From positions 62,001 through 126,000 of the forward strand of contig JAMPFS010000002.1 in the NCBI GenBank assembly GCA_023664325.1: a stretch of 64,000 bases of DNA, in the 5' to 3' direction. This document shows, in pieces, positions 35,233 through 43,114 of this stretch. Source of the stretch: Clostridium sp. (GTDB lineage Bacteria > Bacillota > Clostridia > Lachnospirales > Lachnospiraceae). The notes under the pieces are model-generated. The model had not been told where the DNA came from, did not search any database, and worked only from the letters and a program-made list of their open reading frames with translations. Both the position numbers and the translations under genes were made by a program. The first letter of the stretch is position 1. Every line of letters begins with the position of its first letter.

Positions 35233-37062
35233 CTAGCGGTTAATCCTTGCCCGCTTCCGAAGAGTCGGATCCAAAATCTTCTTCCGAATCCTTATATGTT
35301 CCGGCGTAATCTCCAAAAGCTCGTCTGTATCAATAAATTCCAATGCCTGTTCCAGGCTCAAAATTTTCGGCGGCGTCAGTTTTAATGCTTCATCTGCGCC
35401 GGACGACCGGGTATTTGTCAAATGCTTTGCCTTACACACATTAATTTCAATATCCTCCGCCTTGCCGGTCTGCCCAATCACCATTCCGGCATATACCTGC
35501 TCGCCAGCCCCGATAAACAACGTGCCTCGATCCTGTGCATTGAAAAGACCATAGGTAATCGAGGTTCCCGTCTCAAATGCAATCAGGGAACCCTGGCTTC
35601 TGTACATCATATCTCCCTTATATGGGCCATAGTCATTAAAAATAGTGTTGATAATGCCGGTACCTTTGGTAGATGTCATAAAATCCCCACGGAATCCAAT
35701 GAGTCCTCTTGCCGGAATCAGAAACTCTAACCGTACTGTGCCATCATGTGCCGGATTCATAGCCTGGAGCTCACCTTTGCGCTCATTCAGCATACTGATG
35801 ACCGTACCGGAAAATTCCTCCGGTACATCAATATAGGCAGTCTCCATCGGCTCTAACTTCTTACCATTTTCATCCTCTTTATAGATTACCTCTGCTTTGC
35901 TGACGGCAAACTCATAGCCCTCCCGCCGCATACTCTCTATCAGTACGGATAAATGAAGCTCTCCACGGCCTGAAACTTTATAGGTATCCATTTCGTCCGT
36001 CTCCTCCACACGGAGAGAAACATCCGTATTAAGTTCCCGAAACAGTCTGTCACGCAAATGCCTTGACGTTACAAATTTTCCTTCCTTCCCTGCCAGCGGA
36101 GAATCATTTACCATAAAATTCATGGAAATGGTCGGCTCTGAAATCTTCTGGAATGGAATCGGCTGCGGATTATCCACAGAACAAAGGGTATCCCCAATAT
36201 GAATATCTGCAATACCGGAAATGGCAACAATCGATCCAATGCCGGCTTCACTGATATCCACACGATCCAATCCGTCATATTCGTAAAGCTTTCCGATCTT
36301 CACTTTTTTGCACTTGCTCTCATCATGGGCATTGACAAGCAAAACCTCCTGGTTCAGCTTAAGCGTTCCGTTATCCACCTTGCCCACGCCAATTCTTCCC
36401 ACATACTCATTGTAGTCAATCGTGGAAATCAACACCTGTGTATCTGCCTCAGGATCGCCTTCCGGCGCCGGAATATAATCGAGAATCGTCTCAAACAGCG
36501 GTTTCATATCCACCGCATCATCATCCATGCTCTTTTTTGCCACTCCATCCTTTGCAGAGGCATACACAAACGGACAGTCCAGTTGTTCATCACTCGCATC
36601 TAAGTCAAGCAAAAGCTCTAACACTTCTTCTTCGACTTCTTCGACTCTCGCCTCCGGGCGGTCAATTTTATTCACACATACAATCACAGGGAGATCAAGT
36701 TCCAAAGCCTTCTTTAACACAAACTTGGTCTGCGGCATAGCCCCCTCAAACGCATCTACTACTAAAATGACGCCATTTACCATCTTTAAAACACGCTCTA
36801 CCTCTCCGCCAAAATCTGCATGACCCGGCGTGTCAATAATATTAATCTTTGTTCCGTTATAATTGACCGCTGTATTTTTAGACAGAATCGTGATGCCACG
36901 CTCTCTTTCTATGTCATTAGAATCCATAACACGCTCTGCCACTTCCTGGTTTTCCCTGAATACGCCACTCTGTTTTAAAAGCTCATCTACCAGGGTTGTT
37001 TTACCGTGGTCTACATGGGCAATGATCGCTATGTTACGAATGTCATCTCTTTTCATTTTCAT
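35233..37062 (-). CDS. typA: Translational GTPase TypA/BipA
   Basis: 609 residues, the usual TypA length. G1 AHVDHGKTTL, G2 ERGITI, G3 DTPGHADFGGEV and G4 NKID are all near the N-terminus, and the C-terminal domain has IPARGLIGFRGDF and the family-specific NTRSSG. It binds the ribosome and helps assembly and stress adaptation. The ATG at 37062 follows GGAAGAAGGCAGT; the frame is open 34 codons further but the promoter lies within that stretch, which rules out the longer form. It is a single-gene unit between two terminators. Confidence 0.97.
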   Translation of the reverse strand: MKMKRDDIRNIAIIAHVDHGKTTLVDELLKQSGVFRENQEVAERVMDSNDIERERGITILSKNTAVNYNGTKINIIDTPGHADFGGEVERVLKMVNGVILVVDAFEGAMPQTKFVLKKALELDLPVIVCVNKIDRPEARVEEVEEEVLELLLDLDASDEQLDCPFVYASAKDGVAKKSMDDDAVDMKPLFETILDYIPAPEGDPEADTQVLISTIDYNEYVGRIGVGKVDNGTLKLNQEVLLVNAHDESKCKKVKIGKLYEYDGLDRVDISEAGIGSIVAISGIADIHIGDTLCSVDNPQPIPFQKISEPTISMNFMVNDSPLAGKEGKFVTSRHLRDRLFRELNTDVSLRVEETDEMDTYKVSGRGELHLSVLIESMRREGYEFAVSKAEVIYKEDENGKKLEPMETAYIDVPEEFSGTVISMLNERKGELQAMNPAHDGTVRLEFLIPARGLIGFRGDFMTSTKGTGIINTIFNDYGPYKGDMMYRSQGSLIAFETGTSITYGLFNAQDRGTLFIGAGEQVYAGMVIGQTGKAEDIEINVCKAKHLTNTRSSGADEALKLTPPKILSLEQALEFIDTDELLEITPEHIRIRKKILDPTLRKRARINR

Positions 37063-37123
37063 ACTGCCTTCTTCCTTTACCTTTTTCAAAACTTTCTCTA
37101 AATCATTGTACACAACGTTTTCA

Positions 37124-37152
37124 AGTGTAGCACAAAGCTTGCAGGCTTTCAA
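37124..37152 (-). promoter_or_regulatory. Promoter of typA
   Basis: Minus strand: -35 TTGAAA (37147-37152), 17-bp spacer, -10 TACACT (37124-37129). Start codon at 37062. Confidence 0.6.
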
Positions 37153-37203
37153 GAAAATTCGCATAAAAGATAAGCTTTTTTACAAATCTTATCCATATGC
37201 CAA

Positions 37204-37243
37204 AAAACAGCACCCAAGCCCAAAAAGCTTAGGTGCTGTTTTT
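37204..37243 (-). terminator. Terminator of glgB
   Basis: Arms AACAGCACC and AGGTGCTGTT (37231-37240) around a loop holding a second short pairing AAGC/GCTT; followed by TTTTTT on the minus strand and TTTTTG on the plus side. Confidence 0.85.
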
Positions 37244-37263
37244 GCAGATGATTCCCTCTGTCA

Positions 37264-39558
37264 TTATTTTCCTGTTTTTTTCTTGGATGCCGTCTTCTTA
37301 GAAGATGCCTTCTTCGGAACATCCTCCCGGTAATCATACTTAAATACCACGACAGAAAGCGGCGGTAAATGCATGGTAATAGAGTGCGGCCTGTCATCCC
37401 ACGGCTCCTCTAAAGCCTTAATCGGCTTGCCATTCACTCTGCCCTTGCCGCCAAATTCCTCGGCATCAGAGTTCAAAATCTCTGTGTAATTACCCGAACA
37501 AGGAACGCCTACAATAAAGCCATCCCTGTCAACCGGGGTAAAGTTACATACAAACAACAACTGATCCTTTGCTGTTGAACCACGCCGTATAAAAGAAATA
37601 ATCGAACTTTGCGGGTCATCACAGCTGATCCATTCAAATCCCATCTGATCCTGATCGTTATAATAGAATGCATCATAATCCTGATATAAGTGATTCAGCT
37701 TCTTTACATAGTTCTGCATACCCTTATGGCTTACGGCGTCCTCGCCGTCTAACAGGAACCAGTCAAGGCTTCTCGCCTCACTCCACTCCCGAAGCTGCGC
37801 AAATTCCTGCCCCATAAACAAGAGTTTCTTCCCCGGATGTCCATACATAAACCCATATGCCGTACGCAGGTTTGCAAACTTATCATCATGCAGTCCCGGC
37901 ATTTTATTAAGCATGGAACATTTCAAATGCACTACCTCATCATGCGAAATGACAAGAATGAAATTCTCCGAATACGCATACATCAGGCTAAAGGTAAGCC
38001 GGTTATGGTTAAACTGCCTGAAATATGGATCTAACTTCATATACTCTAAGAAATCATTCATCCAGCCCATGTTCCACTTGAACCCGAAACCAAGACCATT
38101 TAAGGCAACCGGCGCCGTTACGCCTGCCCATGATGTAGATTCCTCTGCGATGACAAACACTCCAAGATTTAACTCCTCGATTGTCTTATTCAGCTTCATT
38201 AAAAGCTTGATGGCATCATAATTCTCATTGCCCCCGTCTTCATTTGGGAGCCAGTTGCCATTCTGTTTTCCATAATCGAGATAGAGCATGGAGGCTACCG
38301 CATCGACACGAAGCGCATCAACATGATATTCCTTTACCCAGAAAATAGCATTTGCAATGAGGAAATTGGCAACCTCATTCCTGCCATAATCAAATATATA
38401 AGTTCCCCAATCCGGATGTTCCCCACGTCTTGAATCCGGATGTTCAAAAAGCGGCATTCCATCAAACCTTCCAAGACCATGCGCATCTCTTGGGAAATGC
38501 GCCGGAACCCAGTCCAGAATAACACCAATGCCATTCTTATGCATATAGTCTACAAAATACATAAAATCTGTTGGATCTCCATAACGTCTTGTCGGCGCAT
38601 AATAATTTGTCACCTGATATCCCCATGAACCGTCAAAAGGATGCTCTGCAATTCCCATCAGCTCGATATGGGTATAACCCATTTCCTTCACATATTCTGC
38701 TACCATCGGCGCCAGTTCCCGATAGCTGTAAAAGCCGTTATCATCATCTTCCATACGCTTCTTCCACGAACCTAAATGTATCTCATAAATTGCCATCGGT
38801 TCACGCAATGCATCCACACGGGAAATTCCCTTACGCCTGTCAACCCACGCTCCGTCCTTCCACTTGTAATCCGTAATATTCTTGACGACAGAAGCGTTAT
38901 CCGGTCTGAATTGTGAGCAGTTGCCAAACGGATCGGATTTGAAAATCTCCTCTCCGTATCTCGTCAGAATACAGAACTTATAAACAGCATCCTCACCCAC
39001 ATCCGGAATAAACAGCTCAAAAAAACCACCGGTCTGACTGATGTGCATTGGGTGAAGCGCTCCATCCCACATATTAAAATCACCGACAACCGAAACACGG
39101 CGCGCATGCGGCGCCCATACAGCAAAATGGGTTCCCGACACACCGTCAATCTTCATCGGATGCGCTCCTAACTTCTTATAGATATCCCAGTGATTCCCTT
39201 CACTGAACAAATAAATATCAAAGTCGGTCAATTGATTCTCAAAACTATAGGGATCTGCCGAAACAATGGTCGAGCCATCCTGATACTGTGTCACAAGGCG
39301 GTACTTATTGCCCTGGAACTTCTTCTTTGGAAGATATAAGGCATAAAAGCCTCTGTCATCCACAGGTTCCATTTCATATTCTGTCTTACCGGTCGGTGAA
39401 ACTACCTTGCAGCTCGCAGAATGAGGCTTATATGTGGTAATCATCTGACCTTCTCCATAATCATGATTGCCCAACAACTGCTTCGGTGCATTAATCTTAC
39501 CGTCCATCAATTCATCATAAAGTATCCAGTTCATCCACTGCTGAATTTTAATGTTCAT
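37264..39558 (-). CDS. glgB: 1,4-alpha-glucan branching enzyme
   Basis: 764 residues. It cuts alpha-1,4-glucan and rejoins it in alpha-1,6 linkage for glycogen. An N-terminal CBM48 region (GTHFAVWAPHARRVSVVGDF, key part FAVWAP) precedes the GH13 barrel, with VDALRVDAV (nucleophile Asp), VIAEEST (acid Glu) and ISHDEVVH (third Asp). The C-terminal tail KKASSKKTASKKKTGK is strongly basic, which is unusual for GlgB. The ATG at 39558 follows GGAGG at 6 nt. No other glg gene is adjacent; it has its own promoter and terminator. Confidence 0.96.
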   Translation of the reverse strand: MNIKIQQWMNWILYDELMDGKINAPKQLLGNHDYGEGQMITTYKPHSASCKVVSPTGKTEYEMEPVDDRGFYALYLPKKKFQGNKYRLVTQYQDGSTIVSADPYSFENQLTDFDIYLFSEGNHWDIYKKLGAHPMKIDGVSGTHFAVWAPHARRVSVVGDFNMWDGALHPMHISQTGGFFELFIPDVGEDAVYKFCILTRYGEEIFKSDPFGNCSQFRPDNASVVKNITDYKWKDGAWVDRRKGISRVDALREPMAIYEIHLGSWKKRMEDDDNGFYSYRELAPMVAEYVKEMGYTHIELMGIAEHPFDGSWGYQVTNYYAPTRRYGDPTDFMYFVDYMHKNGIGVILDWVPAHFPRDAHGLGRFDGMPLFEHPDSRRGEHPDWGTYIFDYGRNEVANFLIANAIFWVKEYHVDALRVDAVASMLYLDYGKQNGNWLPNEDGGNENYDAIKLLMKLNKTIEELNLGVFVIAEESTSWAGVTAPVALNGLGFGFKWNMGWMNDFLEYMKLDPYFRQFNHNRLTFSLMYAYSENFILVISHDEVVHLKCSMLNKMPGLHDDKFANLRTAYGFMYGHPGKKLLFMGQEFAQLREWSEARSLDWFLLDGEDAVSHKGMQNYVKKLNHLYQDYDAFYYNDQDQMGFEWISCDDPQSSIISFIRRGSTAKDQLLFVCNFTPVDRDGFIVGVPCSGNYTEILNSDAEEFGGKGRVNGKPIKALEEPWDDRPHSITMHLPPLSVVVFKYDYREDVPKKASSKKTASKKKTGK

Positions 39559-39634
39559 AAAAAACCTCCATCCGTATAATTTTTGTCTGTTTAAGGTCAA
39601 ACAAAACCTTTTTCATCTCTTTTCGATATATGCT

Positions 39635-39663
39635 ATCATACCACTTTTCCCTTTTTCTGTAAA
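39635..39663 (-). promoter_or_regulatory. Promoter of glgB
   Basis: Minus strand: -35 TTTACA (39658-39663), 17-bp spacer, extended -10 TGG-TATGAT (hexamer 39635-39640). Leader of about 70 nt. Confidence 0.7.
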
Positions 39664-39756
39664 TATTGAGAAATGAGTTTTTAGACAAATGTCTATTGCT
39701 TTGTTACGATTGTGACATGCCATCTGCGAAACAGCTTACAGGGAAACTATGCATGC

Positions 39757-39806
39757 AAAAAGGACTGCTGTATCAGCAGATTTTCTGCTTTGATACCACA
39801 GTCCTT
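39757..39806 (-). terminator. Terminator of htrA
   Basis: Stem AAGGACTG (39760-39767) / CAGTCCTT (39799-39806), extended by TATCA/TGATA and an inner AGCAGA/TCTGCT hairpin; TTTTTGC follows on the minus strand. Confidence 0.8.
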
Positions 39807-39828
39807 ACAAAACCATTTTCCTTATCTG

Positions 39829-41421
39829 TTATTCGCCAAAATAATCTCCAAACTCCTCTCCAAACTCCTCAAAAAATTCATCCGGCGATATTTCGCTTCG
39901 CCGATTGTAATATTCACTCTCGTCATCATATGACTGGTCATTATCCTTCTTCTCTTCCTTTGATGTGTCCGGCATATCCTTCTTTGCGCCAAGCTTAACC
40001 GTAAGCGTGACTTCCTCATACTCGCCCCGCTCCGTATTACGCTGCACCACCATTTCTATCTCTTCACCGGCTTTTTTCCCGGTCAGAATATTTTGCAGCG
40101 CTTCCATGCTATGAACATCACGGCCTGCAAATTTGGTAATGATATCTCCCGCCTTCAGACCACAGTTGTCTGCCGGGGAATCCTCCACAATCTTCACAAC
40201 ATATACGCCATTTGGCCAATTAAATCCCTGTGCATACTCATCCGTAATATCCTTTCCCTGTATGCCAAGATATCCCTGCTCGCTTTCCTCAATCACTTCC
40301 TGATTCATCAAATCATTCACAATTGGAATCGCAGTTGAAATCGGAATCGCATATCCCATGCCCTCTACCGTGCTGTCTACATACTTCACCGTATTGATAC
40401 CGATTACCTCACCTTTTGTATTAAGCAGGGCTCCACCACTGTTGCCGGGATTAATCGCCGCATCCGTCTGTAACAGACGCATGCTGTTTTCCTCAACGTC
40501 CACTTCCCGATCCAGCGCACTAATATAACCTCCCGTAAGAGACTGTCCATAGCCCAGCGCATTGCCAATGGCAATCACTGCCTCTCCAACTCTTAAATCA
40601 TCAGAGGAACCAAGCGCTGCAACTTTAATATCCGAAAGCGTATCTTCTTCCAAATCCGCCACCTTGACTGCAACCACTGCCAGATCCGCTACCGAATCGG
40701 TTCCCTTGACAGTTGCAGATGCCGCCGTCTTGTCATTAAATGCTACCGTAAGCTCCTTTGCGCCATCAATAACATGGTTATTGGTCGCAATCAAAATCTC
40801 ATCTTTTGTCTGTCCAATGATGATACCCGAGCCGGAGCCGCTTACCTCCTGCTCATAGGACTGGAACCACGAACGGACTCTCTGGACAGAAGTATTCGTG
40901 ATGGACACGATAGATGGCATAACCTCCTCTGCCACATCTGCATAACCCGAATCACTCTCCTGCTTGTTGCTGGCAATTCCCGAATCTGCGGTCGTCACTG
41001 TCGGAATCTGCGTATTCGGGGTATTACCGCCAAACAGCTTGCTGCCTGCTGCATTGACACCTGCCATAATCCCGCCGGCAATCAGCCCGAACGCTGCCGC
41101 TTTTCCGATAAATACTGCCACCTTCTTTGCCTTGCCGTTCGATGGTTTCTTTTTCTTTTCTTTCTTCTCCGGCTCCGGTGCGCTGCCTGCGAAATCACTC
41201 CCTGTATAGATTCCCTGGCCATACACGCTTCCCTGGCTATATGGATTGCCGGTTCCCTGACTCTGGCTTCCCGCGCTGCCGGTTGTATCATTCAAATTCC
41301 GGCTGTCCAAATCCGGTCTGCCGGAAACATCCTCTCTCCCAAATGGACTTTCATTTCTTCCAAAATGATAAGTTGAACTGCTTTCCTGCTTTCCGTCATT
41401 TTCATTGTTCATGTTATCCAT
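39829..41421 (-). CDS. htrA: HtrA/DegP-type serine protease with PDZ domain
   Basis: About 530 residues. A disordered Asn/Gly/Ser-rich cytoplasmic head (1-90) leads to one membrane helix (about 97-120), so the protease faces outside. The trypsin-like domain has ATNNHVIDGAKEL (His), VADLAVVAVKV (Asp) and INPGNSGGALLN (Ser). A PDZ domain follows (ADNCGLKAGDIITKFAGRDV, key part GLKAGDIITKF), then an acidic Tyr/Glu-rich tail. It degrades misfolded exported proteins. The ATG at 41421 has AGGTGG 8 nt upstream; a GTG four codons earlier is part of that RBS. Confidence 0.95.
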   Translation of the reverse strand: MDNMNNENDGKQESSSTYHFGRNESPFGREDVSGRPDLDSRNLNDTTGSAGSQSQGTGNPYSQGSVYGQGIYTGSDFAGSAPEPEKKEKKKKPSNGKAKKVAVFIGKAAAFGLIAGGIMAGVNAAGSKLFGGNTPNTQIPTVTTADSGIASNKQESDSGYADVAEEVMPSIVSITNTSVQRVRSWFQSYEQEVSGSGSGIIIGQTKDEILIATNNHVIDGAKELTVAFNDKTAASATVKGTDSVADLAVVAVKVADLEEDTLSDIKVAALGSSDDLRVGEAVIAIGNALGYGQSLTGGYISALDREVDVEENSMRLLQTDAAINPGNSGGALLNTKGEVIGINTVKYVDSTVEGMGYAIPISTAIPIVNDLMNQEVIEESEQGYLGIQGKDITDEYAQGFNWPNGVYVVKIVEDSPADNCGLKAGDIITKFAGRDVHSMEALQNILTGKKAGEEIEMVVQRNTERGEYEEVTLTVKLGAKKDMPDTSKEEKKDNDQSYDDESEYYNRRSEISPDEFFEEFGEEFGDYFGE

Positions 41422-41477
41422 ACCAAAAACCACCTTTCTTTTATCCGATAGATAACTTCCTGTGTTATTCTATGTTC

Positions 41478-41512
41478 GTTATACTACCAAGCTTTTGTGA
41501 CTAATTTGTGAC
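41478..41512 (-). promoter_or_regulatory. htrA promoter with 11-bp-phased direct repeats
   Basis: Minus strand: two copies of GTCACAAA (41505-41512 and 41494-41501) start exactly 11 bp apart and end 10 bp before the -10 TATAAC (41478-41483). The -35 position (AATTAG) is poor. Direct repeats one helical turn apart that replace the -35 are typical of OmpR-family activator sites. Confidence 0.6.
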
Positions 41513-41533
41513 AGCTCTGTTTTAAATTTGTGT

Positions 41534-41782
41534 TTAATAATCTTCTTCAATCACCTGGAAATCCAGAAAATCAAAATCAATATCCTCAATAAAACTGTCC
41601 CTGGTAAACTTGGTTCTGGCATGGCGGATGAAATCCGTTTTGTTTCCTTCCAGCCATATCGGTTTCGCCAGATCAAACTCATAACACATCTCTTCCAATG
41701 CCCGGAAAACCTTCTTTGTCCGTGAAATCGTATCATCCTCAATACAGACTACGGTATCCTTTAGCAGCCTGTTGCTTTTCAT
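41534..41782 (-). CDS. Hypothetical protein, 82 residues
   Basis: A small acidic soluble protein (MKSNRLLKDTVVCIEDD at the start, ending VIEEDY); I do not recognise it. CIEDDTISRTKKVFRALEEM and EGNKTDFIRHARTKF suggest a compact alpha/beta fold. The ATG at 41782 follows GGGGTAAAATT. It lies 37 bp after the dehydratase-like gene on the same strand and is probably cotranscribed with it. Confidence 0.65.
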   Translation of the reverse strand: MKSNRLLKDTVVCIEDDTISRTKKVFRALEEMCYEFDLAKPIWLEGNKTDFIRHARTKFTRDSFIEDIDFDFLDFQVIEEDY

Positions 41783-41819
41783 AATTTTACCCCAAACCCG
41801 AAACATATATGAACTCCAA

Positions 41820-43112
41820 TCACTCTTCTTCTCTTGCCACAGAAAGCATCAGCTTAATACGGTTTTCCTGATTTACCTTTGTCGCTCCCGGATCATAATC
41901 AATCGGCACAATATTCGCCTGTGGATATATTTCCTTCACCTTGCGTACCATGCCCTTGCCGACAATATGATTCGGCAGGCAGCCAAACGGCTGTGCGCAA
42001 ATAATATTGCCGTATCCGGATTCTACAAGCTCTAACATCTCTGCCGTCAACAGCCAGCCCTCACCCATCTTATTGCCGAGACCAACCACACCGGTAACCA
42101 GCTCCTTGATATGGGCATAGCGCGCCGGCGGCATAAAGTCACTGTGCTTGGAGATACTCTCATAAAGTGTCCGTTCCAGCATTTCGCAGTACTTCATAAG
42201 CGCCTGCACTACCTTCTTTTTGACAGAGTTGCCGCCGTACAGATTAATATCCTCAATCCGGTTATCAATCTTAAACATCATAAAGCCCATCACTCCCGGC
42301 ACCATAACCTCGCAGCCCTGTTCTACCAGGAAATTCTCCAGATCATTGTTCGCCATGGAGGAATATTTTACATAAATCTCTCCAACCACGCCAACCCTGG
42401 TCTTCTTTTCCTTTTTAAGCGGAATCGTAGAAAAATCCTCTATGATTGCCTGCATATTCTTCTCCATTCCCTTTGGCGTATATCCCTTCCGATGCTTAAA
42501 CTGATTGGTAAGCTCCTTCACCCACTTCTCAATCATGGCATCCGCATCACCCTTATTTACCTCATAAGAACGAACCTGATTTTTGAGCAGCATAAACAAA
42601 TCGCCATAGGTAAGACCAATCAATGCCTGGTATAACATCTCTAATGTAAGCTTAAAGCCACTATTTCCCTCTAAACCGGACAGATTCAGGGAAATCACCG
42701 GAACATGTGAAAGCCCTGCCTTCTGCAATGCCTTCCGAAGCAGATGAATATAATTGGAAGCCCGGCAGCCGCCGCCTGTCTGGGTAATCATAAGGGCAAC
42801 CTTATTGACATCATACTTGCCGCTCTGCAATGCGCTGATCATCTGTCCAATAACCAAAAGCGCCGGATAACAGGTGTCATTGTGTACATATTTCAATCCG
42901 GTATCCACCACTCTGCGCCCTGTATTCTTCAAAAGACCTACCCGGTATCCATGCTGGATAAAAATGTTGCGCAGAAGTTTAAAATGTACCGGAAGCATAT
43001 CGGGAATCAAAATGGTATAATCCTTACGCATTTCTTTTGTAAATTCCACACGATCGCCACCTGCTGTCGTTGTTACCAGATTATCATTTTGAAGCTGCGT
43101 ATTCTCACCCAT
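41820..43112 (-). CDS. Acyl-CoA dehydratase activase-related protein, C-terminal module
   Basis: 430 residues with the 2-hydroxyglutaryl-CoA dehydratase D-component-like fold: YVHNDTCYPALLVIGQMI, MITQTGGGCRASNYIHLLRKAL, and near the C-terminus CAQPFGCLPNHIVGKGM. The Cys residues in these motifs probably bind an iron-sulfur cluster. In many Firmicutes this sequence is the C-terminal third of one protein of about 1400 residues; here it is separate, beginning 2 bp after the stop of the activase gene with AAAGGAG upstream. Its substrate is not known for any close relative I can name. Confidence 0.85.
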   Translation of the reverse strand: MGENTQLQNDNLVTTTAGGDRVEFTKEMRKDYTILIPDMLPVHFKLLRNIFIQHGYRVGLLKNTGRRVVDTGLKYVHNDTCYPALLVIGQMISALQSGKYDVNKVALMITQTGGGCRASNYIHLLRKALQKAGLSHVPVISLNLSGLEGNSGFKLTLEMLYQALIGLTYGDLFMLLKNQVRSYEVNKGDADAMIEKWVKELTNQFKHRKGYTPKGMEKNMQAIIEDFSTIPLKKEKKTRVGVVGEIYVKYSSMANNDLENFLVEQGCEVMVPGVMGFMMFKIDNRIEDINLYGGNSVKKKVVQALMKYCEMLERTLYESISKHSDFMPPARYAHIKELVTGVVGLGNKMGEGWLLTAEMLELVESGYGNIICAQPFGCLPNHIVGKGMVRKVKEIYPQANIVPIDYDPGATKVNQENRIKLMLSVAREEE

Positions 43113-43114
43113 GA

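Noticed and set aside
40774..41376. Open frame of 200 codons on the plus strand
   Set aside because: It is antisense to htrA, whose catalytic motifs are intact, and has no RBS.
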